Below, piece after piece: positions 7,555-11,688 of a stretch of 11,688 bases of DNA; position 1 is the stretch's first letter; every line of letters begins with the position of its first letter. Origin of the DNA: Lachnospiraceae bacterium (GTDB taxonomy: Bacteria; Bacillota; Clostridia; Lachnospirales; Lachnospiraceae). The stretch is from positions 1 through 11,688 of the forward strand of contig VSNJ01000132.1 of NCBI GenBank assembly GCA_009774235.1. Direction: 5' to 3'. Below the pieces are notes generated by a model. That model was not told where the DNA came from, made no database searches, and saw only the letters and a list, made by a program, of their open reading frames with translations. A program made the translations under genes and the position numbers.

Positions 7555-7720
7555 TGGCGTCTTGTCTCATTGATATTTGATAAAACCACGCAGGATATTT
7601 GTTCATCTGCAAGACGGATTTCCGGCGGCGTAGCGGTGGCTACGGCTAGAAAATCCAACACAGCAGATGTGCAAATAGACAAGTGGTTTTGCCTAATTAT
7701 CAATAAGACAAGACACTAGG
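7553..7720. repeat. 168-bp imperfect palindrome before pheA
   Basis: Nearly the whole stretch folds on itself. Outer arms GTCTTGTCT (7559-7567) with AGACAAGAC (7706-7714) continue as ATTGATA (7569-7575) with TATCAAT (7698-7704). AAAACCAC (7582-7589) pairs exactly with GTGGTTTT (7683-7690), CATCTGC (7604-7610) with GCAGATG (7663-7669), GGATTT (7616-7621) with AAATCC (7651-7656), and the tip is CGTAGC-GGTG-GCTACG (7629-7644 region). The central third is more GC-rich than the flanks. It ends 37 nt before the pheA start. It contains no ORF with a ribosome site. A small palindromic mobile repeat or a structured leader RNA are the two main readings; it is not a T-box, as no T-box consensus is present. 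No clear target-site duplication was found. Confidence 0.8.
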
Positions 7721-7756
7721 TGTAAAAATATTAGATAAAACAGGAATGGTGGTAAA

Positions 7757-8902
7757 ATGGTTGTTGATTTAAAAGAAAGCAGGGAAAAGATAGACAAAAT
7801 AGACAGGCAGATTGCAGAATTATTTGAAAAAAGGATGACTGTTGCAGCAGATGTTGCAGCATATAAAAGAAGTACAGGGAAAAAGGTATTTGACCCTGTG
7901 CGTGAAGATGAAAAAATAAAGGCTTTAAGGGAAATGACAGATAATGAGTTTAATAAGACTGGTATAGAAGATTTATTCAGGCAGATTATGTCTATCAGCC
8001 GTAAATACCAGTATAATGTACTTGGTACTGAAAATGATTTAAAGCAGGTTTTCCGCCAGGTAAATTCTTTTGATGTTGATTCTGATACAAGAATTGTTTG
8101 TTTTGGTGAGCATGGTGCTTATACAGAACAAGCAATGGAAGAAGTGTTTGGCAAGAATATAACAGCAATAAATAAGAGCACATTTAAAGATGTAATGGAA
8201 ACTGTTGCTGGTGGTGAGGCTAAATTCGGTGTACTGCCTATTGAAAATACATCTACAGGAGGGATTACAGATATCTATGACCTGCTTCTTGACTATGATG
8301 TGACAATAGTTGCAGAGCATGTTGTTAAAGTTGAACAGGCTCTTATGGGACTGCCAGGTACAAGTATTGAAGATATTAAAATGGTATATTCGCATCCACA
8401 GGGGCTTATGCAGTGTGCAAAGTTTTTAGAAGAACATCCAGGGATTTTAACTAAAACTTATTCTAGTACATCAGCTGCAGCTAAAAAGGTTGCCGAAGAT
8501 GGAAACAGGTACCAGGCAGCAATAGCAAGCAGCAGGGCAGCAGATATATTTGGTCTTGATATAATTAAGGAAAAGATAAATTATGAAAGTAAAAATTATA
8601 CACGTTTTATAATAATTTCTAACCAGAAAATATTTTTATCAAGTGCCAGTAAAATAAGCCTTTCATTTGAGATAAAACACCAGGCAGGGGCACTTTATAA
8701 TATGCTTTCGAATTTTTATTATAATGGGCTGAACCTTACTAAAATTGAATCAAGACCAATAGAAAACAGAAATTGGGAATATAGGTTTTTTGTTGATATT
8801 GAGGGAAACCTTAATGAACCAGAAGTGGGAAATGCACTTGCAAGTATAAGTGAATTTGCTAATAAACTGGTTGTACTTGGCAATATTGTTACTATTTCTT
8901 AA
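7757..8902 (+). CDS. pheA: Bifunctional chorismate mutase/prephenate dehydratase (P-protein)
   Basis: A 381-residue cytoplasmic enzyme converting chorismate to prephenate and then to phenylpyruvate in phenylalanine synthesis; the length matches the family. An AroQ-type chorismate mutase domain (1-85) opens LKESREKIDKIDRQIAEL with R9, K37 and R49 in catalytic-type positions. The dehydratase domain (about 112-298) has FGEHGAY (116-122), PIENTSTGG (161-169), YSHPQ (211-215) and the NYTRF signature (290-294). A C-terminal ACT domain (about 308-380) has GAL (311-313) and ESRP (331-334), the phenylalanine-binding feedback motifs. So allosteric inhibition by phenylalanine is expected. GGTGG (7748-7752) precedes ATG 7757. 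It stands alone, with no aromatic-pathway neighbours in the window, and is preceded by the long palindrome. Confidence 0.95.
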   Translation: MVVDLKESREKIDKIDRQIAELFEKRMTVAADVAAYKRSTGKKVFDPVREDEKIKALREMTDNEFNKTGIEDLFRQIMSISRKYQYNVLGTENDLKQVFRQVNSFDVDSDTRIVCFGEHGAYTEQAMEEVFGKNITAINKSTFKDVMETVAGGEAKFGVLPIENTSTGGITDIYDLLLDYDVTIVAEHVVKVEQALMGLPGTSIEDIKMVYSHPQGLMQCAKFLEEHPGILTKTYSSTSAAAKKVAEDGNRYQAAIASSRAADIFGLDIIKEKINYESKNYTRFIIISNQKIFLSSASKISLSFEIKHQAGALYNMLSNFYYNGLNLTKIESRPIENRNWEYRFFVDIEGNLNEPEVGNALASISEFANKLVVLGNIVTIS

Positions 8903-9044
8903 TAAAAACATAAAAAAGGTGGTTAAGTGCTTGTATAAGTATAGGTTATATATATTAAAATTTATAACATAGAATATTGAATATTTGGATATTTGTTAGT
9001 TTTTAAGTCCATGTGGTATTAGTAAAATTTATATGGAGGAACAT

Positions 9045-10874
9045 ATGAAAAAGGGACAAATATATAGTGGCATTGTGGAATATGTTGATTTTCCAGATAA
9101 GGCAGTTGTATTAACAAAAGAAACTGATATAAATGGAATTGAAAAAAAATATTTTGTTAAAGTGAAAGGGGCATTGCCTGGACAGGAAATAGAATATATT
9201 GTTAAAAAAGCACGCCAGGATAAATGCCAGGGACGTTTAACCAGAATTATTAAAAAATCACCAGATGAAACCGAAGAACCAGCGTGTATACAGTATGGAA
9301 TTTGCGGAGGATGCAGTTACCAGACTTTGCCATATAAAACACAGCTTGAACTAAAGAAAAAGCAGGTTTTAAAATTGGTTAATAATGTTGTAGAAGAAGG
9401 GTCTTATATTTTTGATGGAATTTTTCCAAGTCCTTGTATATGGGAATACAGAAATAAAATGGAATTTTCATTTGGGGATGAATATAAAGGAGGACCGCTT
9501 TCCCTTGGTCTTCATAAAAAAGGAAGTATACATGATGTAATTAATGCATCAGGGTGTAAAATTGTAAATAATGATTATTCAAAAATTCTTGATTGTGTAA
9601 AGGGATTTTTTGCTGAAAGGCATGTTCCACATTATAATAAAAATACACATATTGGTATTTTGCGCCATTTGCTTGTGCGCCGTGCAGCATCTACAGGGGA
9701 AATCCTTGTTGCCCTTGTAACAACATCTGCATTGGCAGATGTTATAGAATGGTCTGTGCTTGAGGAGCTTGGCATTAAACTACAGGAGCTGGACCTTGAT
9801 GGAAAGATTACTGGTTTTCTGCATATTATTAATGACGGGCTGGGAGATGTTGTAAAAAGCGAAGGGATATATACTGTTTTTGGGAAAGACTGGATTCTTG
9901 AGGAAATACTGGGACTCAAATTTAAGGTTTCTGTATTTTCTTTTTTCCAGACAAATACAAAAGGAGCAGAGGTTTTATATAATTGCGCAAGGAATTATAT
10001 TCTTGGAAATGCTATAAATAGTATACAAGAAAGTGGTATAGATTGTAAACTGGCAGATATTACATTAAATGAAAAAAGCAGGGAATTGGATGATATATGT
10101 AATAAATGGAATAATGGGTTTAAGGATAAGGTGGTTTTTGACTTATACAGTGGGACTGGTACAATAGCACAGATTATAGCTCCTGTTGCTAAAAAGGTAA
10201 TAGGAGTGGAAATTGTAGAAGAAGCAGTTTTGGCAGCACGCCAGAATGCAGAGTTTAATGGGCTTAGTAATTGTGAGTTTATAGCAGGTGATGTACTGGA
10301 AGTGCTGGATATTGTTGATGAAAAACCTGGTTTTATAATACTTGATCCTCCAAGGGAAGGAATTAACCCTAAAGCTTTGAAAAAGATAATTGGGTTTGGT
10401 GTAGACAGGATTGTATATATATCTTGTAAACCAGCAAGCCTGGCAAGAGACCTTGCTGTAATGCAGGAATATGGGTACAAGGTGGAGAGAATGGTGTGTG
10501 TAGATATGTTTGCACATACAGCACATGTGGAGACGGTTGTAATGCTTTCCCACAAAAAACCTGACAGCGTAATCAACGTAAAAGTCGAGTTTGGCGAGGG
10601 TGAGGGCAAAGTGCCGCTTGATAATATCGCCAAGAGAGCCGCAGCATACAAGCCGAAAGAGCGAGTTACATACAAGATGATTAAGGAGTACATAGAAGCG
10701 AAGTATGGCTTCAAAGTACATACCGCATATATCGCAGAGGTAAAAAGGGAATTAGGATTGCCGATGTATGATGCCCCTAATGCGGTAGAAGAATTGAAAC
10801 AGCCGAGGAAGCATCCGACGGCGGAGAAAGCGGAAGCGATAAAGGATGCTTTGAAACACTTTGAGGTTATTTAA
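9045..10874 (+). CDS. rlmD: 23S rRNA m5U methyltransferase RlmD with an element-derived C-terminal tail
   Basis: A TrmA/RlmD-family enzyme that transfers methyl from S-adenosylmethionine to uracil C5 in 23S rRNA. A TRAM RNA-binding domain (1-68) is followed by the [4Fe-4S] cysteines C81, C87, C90 and C171. The methyltransferase domain has FQTN (301-304), the SAM motif DLYSGTGTIAQ (366-376), DPPREG (434-439), nucleophile C461 (ISCKPAS) and E496 (HVETVVML). All catalytic parts are intact. The normal C-terminus would fall near residue 502; residues 503-609 are an added tail containing VTYKMIKEYIEAKYGF and GLPMYDAPNAVEEL, more GC-rich at DNA level. There is also an extra stretch of about 33 residues (about 322-358) before the SAM motif. 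GGAGGA (9035-9040) supports ATG 9045 over 9033. The exact target base (for example U1939) is assumed from family naming. Confidence 0.9.
   Translation: MKKGQIYSGIVEYVDFPDKAVVLTKETDINGIEKKYFVKVKGALPGQEIEYIVKKARQDKCQGRLTRIIKKSPDETEEPACIQYGICGGCSYQTLPYKTQLELKKKQVLKLVNNVVEEGSYIFDGIFPSPCIWEYRNKMEFSFGDEYKGGPLSLGLHKKGSIHDVINASGCKIVNNDYSKILDCVKGFFAERHVPHYNKNTHIGILRHLLVRRAASTGEILVALVTTSALADVIEWSVLEELGIKLQELDLDGKITGFLHIINDGLGDVVKSEGIYTVFGKDWILEEILGLKFKVSVFSFFQTNTKGAEVLYNCARNYILGNAINSIQESGIDCKLADITLNEKSRELDDICNKWNNGFKDKVVFDLYSGTGTIAQIIAPVAKKVIGVEIVEEAVLAARQNAEFNGLSNCEFIAGDVLEVLDIVDEKPGFIILDPPREGINPKALKKIIGFGVDRIVYISCKPASLARDLAVMQEYGYKVERMVCVDMFAHTAHVETVVMLSHKKPDSVINVKVEFGEGEGKVPLDNIAKRAAAYKPKERVTYKMIKEYIEAKYGFKVHTAYIAEVKRELGLPMYDAPNAVEELKQPRKHPTAEKAEAIKDALKHFEVI
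10525..10570. other. Inferred left attachment site (attL) in the 3' end of rlmD
   Basis: The conserved family C-terminus (HVETVVML, codons ending at 10547) passes directly into sequence of different composition. An integration core duplicated at the element's other end should lie here, probably within the HVETVVMLS codons. The right end is outside the window, so the core cannot be defined. Confidence 0.4.
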
Positions 10875-10881
10875 AACCGTG

Positions 10882-10918
10882 AGCGTATCATTAGAAATAG
10901 TGGTACGCTTATTTTTTT
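10882..10918 (+). terminator. Rho-independent terminator after rlmD
   Basis: AGCGTATCA (10882-10890) pairs with TGGTACGCT (10901-10909), nine pairs including one G-U, around a 10-base loop, followed by TATTTTTTT. It lies 7 bases after the rlmD stop and isolates the element's first operon from host transcription. It belongs to the element side. Confidence 0.85.
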
Positions 10919-10933
10919 CGCTCATTTGCATCT

Positions 10934-10962
10934 TTGAACATTCTGCCATTCGTCTATATAAT
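10934..10962 (+). promoter_or_regulatory. Promoter of the element's small-gene operon
   Basis: TTGAAC (10934-10939) and TATAAT (10957-10962) are spaced by exactly 17 bp, close to the sigma-A consensus. Transcription would start near 10969, about 20 nt before the ATG at 10989, giving a very short leader. Confidence 0.75.
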
Positions 10963-10988
10963 GAAATCAAAAAAGGTTGGTGTTGATT

Positions 10989-11186
10989 ATGAGAGAAAAG
11001 AAAAATCATTTGTATGTGGATAGTGGGGAACGAAGTATTTTGCTGCATAGCCTTGTGGAACTGAAAAATCAGCTCATACAGCAGGGCAGATATACGGACT
11101 GCGTTGACGAACTTATTTTTAAGGTTATCCATGCACCTATAAAAAAATTAAGAGTAGAACTGGCAGGGGGAAGTGATGTGCGATAA
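10989..11186 (+). CDS. Small conserved-looking mobile-element protein
   Basis: A 65-residue soluble protein, MREKKNHLYVDSGERS..., with a basic N-terminus and a likely helical core (SLVELKNQLIQQG, then CVDELIFKVI). No catalytic motif, signal peptide or membrane segment is seen. The pattern resembles small hypothetical proteins carried by Clostridia conjugative elements, but I cannot name a function. ATG 10989 is chosen over the TTG at 10977, which has no room for a ribosome site; the AAAAGG at 10971-10976 is rather far upstream (12 bases), so translation may be weak. It overlaps the next gene by 11 bp, implying co-expression. It is driven by the promoter at 10934-10962. Confidence 0.7.
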   Translation: MREKKNHLYVDSGERSILLHSLVELKNQLIQQGRYTDCVDELIFKVIHAPIKKLRVELAGGSDVR

Positions 11187-11511
11187 GGAATTTAAAGAAC
11201 TGGTGAAGATAGCAGTAGAAAAATTAAAAGACGAATCCGTATTGAAACTGTTACAGGCTGACGCCAGTTATCAAAAAGACAGTAAGGATGAGGGATATGC
11301 GGAGGATGCCTTTAACCAGCTTGATTTGACGGAGGAACAAAGGGAAGTTTGCCAACGTCTTATAGATTGCAGGGAAAAGCAGGATTTTGAGTACGGCACT
11401 CATGCGTATATTGCAGGACTGATGGATGCGTTTCATATTATGGCGGTATTGTTCCCAGAAAAATGGGATACAGAGAGAATAAGGAAAGCCTTATCATATA
11501 AGAGCAGATAA
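11176..11511 (+). CDS. Hypothetical acidic helical protein of the element
   Basis: A 111-residue protein predicted to be mainly helical and soluble, with charged repeats of E, K and D. Segments of note are LDLTEEQREVCQRLIDCREK (49-68) and YGTHAYIAGLMDAFHIMAVLF (73-93); the latter pattern, a mildly hydrophobic YxAGxxDA helix, recurs in small proteins of Firmicutes mobile elements. ATG 11176 is preferred over GTG 11173 because AGGGGG (11165-11170) is five bases before it. The start lies inside the upstream gene, so translation is probably coupled. No function is assigned. A terminator follows 21 bases after the stop. Confidence 0.75.
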   Translation: MCDKEFKELVKIAVEKLKDESVLKLLQADASYQKDSKDEGYAEDAFNQLDLTEEQREVCQRLIDCREKQDFEYGTHAYIAGLMDAFHIMAVLFPEKWDTERIRKALSYKSR

Positions 11512-11525
11512 AAACAGAATAGACT

Positions 11526-11616
11526 TTTACATAGCCGATTGGTGTAGTTAAAAACAGCCAGTCGGCTTTTTTTATTGCCATGAATCCTTTACATAGCCAC
11601 CTTGACAAAGTGGCTA
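11526..11616 (+). promoter_or_regulatory. Repeated TTTACATAGCC boxes and a hairpin before the parA-like gene
   Basis: TTTACATAGCC occurs at 11526-11536 and again at 11588-11598, 62 bp apart. Each copy runs into the 5' arm of a hairpin: the terminator at 11533, and TAGCCAC (11594-11600) with GTGGCTA (11610-11616). The second hairpin has no T run and sits 10 bases before the parA ribosome site. It may be an operator, a leader attenuator or a chance product of related hairpins. Confidence 0.4.
11533..11573 (+). terminator. Rho-independent terminator after the two small genes
   Basis: AGCCGATTGG (11533-11542) pairs with CCAGTCGGCT (11558-11567), ten pairs with one G-U, around a 15-base loop, followed directly by seven T. 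It closes the two-gene operon and separates it from the parA-like gene. Confidence 0.88.
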
Positions 11617-11643
11617 AATCTATGCGAAAGGAGGACGCACCCT

Positions 11644-11688
11644 ATGTCAAATTGCAAAGTAATCGCTTTAACCAACCAGAAAGGCGGT
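11644..11688 (+). CDS. ParA/Soj-type partitioning ATPase, N-terminus only (runs off the window)
   Basis: Only 15 codons are present: MSNCKVIALTNQKGG. The beta-strand followed by NQKGG is the start of the deviant Walker A motif (KGGxGKT) of ParA/MinD-type ATPases. The ATG at 11644 is preceded by a strong AAAGGAGG (11627-11634) nine bases upstream. In conjugative elements such a protein usually serves maintenance of the excised circular form together with a ParB-like partner expected downstream. The call rests on a short motif, but combined with context it is fairly specific. Confidence 0.75.
   Translation, partial: MSNCKVIALTNQKGG

Larger units (their letters stand above)
10551..11688 (+). 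mobile_element. Left end of an integrative and conjugative element inserted in rlmD
   Basis: Evidence is cumulative: the break in base composition near 10550, a replaced and extended rlmD 3' end, two short overlapping genes with codon use unlike the host, and a ParA-type gene start with a strong ribosome site. rlmD/rum-type genes are established insertion sites for mobile elements in Firmicutes, notably streptococci. ParA plus small accessory proteins near one end is a common layout for Lachnospiraceae conjugative elements. No integrase, relaxase or cargo gene is visible because the window ends here, so phage or mobilisable-island alternatives are not excluded. Confidence 0.7.

Noticed and set aside
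7531..7719. Open frame of 62 codons before pheA
   Set aside because: It sits wholly inside the hairpin and palindrome region, without a ribosome site, and the product shows no protein-like pattern.
7475..7756. T-box or other known amino-acid leader riboswitch before pheA
   Set aside because: No T-box consensus, no antiterminator/terminator pair with T run and no short Phe-rich leader peptide were found.
9995..10714. Long minus-strand frames (239 and 192 codons) opposite rlmD
   Set aside because: They are antisense to a well-supported gene with intact motifs, and the translations are low-complexity Ser/Leu/Ile-rich or Tyr/Cys-rich typical of shadow frames.
11602..11607. TTGACA as a -35 box for the parA-like gene
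   Set aside because: A perfect -35 hexamer, but no -10 match lies 16-18 bp downstream, where the ribosome site occurs instead, and it is in the hairpin loop.
1..11688. CRISPR array, tRNA or rRNA gene
   Set aside because: No regularly spaced short repeats and no tRNA-like cloverleaf or rRNA sequence were recognised on reading either strand.

Overview
The window looks like a chromosomal segment of a low-GC, spore-forming Clostridia species, most likely Lachnospiraceae. The grounds are a YlbJ-type sporulation membrane protein, a clostridial M18 aminopeptidase, a fused chorismate mutase/prephenate dehydratase, strong GGAGG ribosome sites, heavy use of ATA and AGG codons, and a rlmD (rumA) gene occupied by an integrative element. 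All genes I support are on the + strand. The genus is inference only.

Layout. Positions 1-264 hold no gene but contain a long imperfect palindrome (83-231). An OmpR-family response regulator (265-960) overlaps its histidine kinase (950-2401). A CorA-family divalent-cation channel follows (2481-3392). A ylbJ-like gene (from 3468) is broken near its 3' end by an exact, frame-shifting tandem duplication of 509 bp (3826-4845). After a promoter-bearing gap come an M18 aminopeptidase (5106-6485) and a Nudix hydrolase fused to a pyrophosphatase-like domain (6620-7474, TTG start). A 282-bp gap then carries a perfect 11-bp-stem hairpin and a second long imperfect palindrome (7553-7720). Next are pheA (7757-8902) and rlmD (9045-10874).

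At about position 10550 the sequence changes character. The rlmD reading frame runs out of its normal C-terminus into a 107-residue tail that is more GC-rich than the host part. Counted directly, 32 of 60 bases are G or C at 10561-10620, against 21 of 60 at 10381-10440. Beyond it are a rho-independent terminator, a near-consensus promoter, two small overlapping genes of mobile-element type, a second terminator and the first 15 codons of a ParA-type ATPase. I read this as the left end of an integrative and conjugative element inserted in the 3' end of rlmD. The element continues past the window, so its integrase, conjugation genes and cargo cannot be seen.

The host genes are mostly separate housekeeping functions: signalling, cation transport, sporulation, peptide turnover, nucleotide-pool cleaning, phenylalanine synthesis and rRNA modification. 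They do not form one pathway. The points most worth attention are the ylbJ duplication, the long palindromes each ending about 35 nt before a start codon, and the element-supplied RlmD tail. I do not see a clearly new multi-gene system inside this window.
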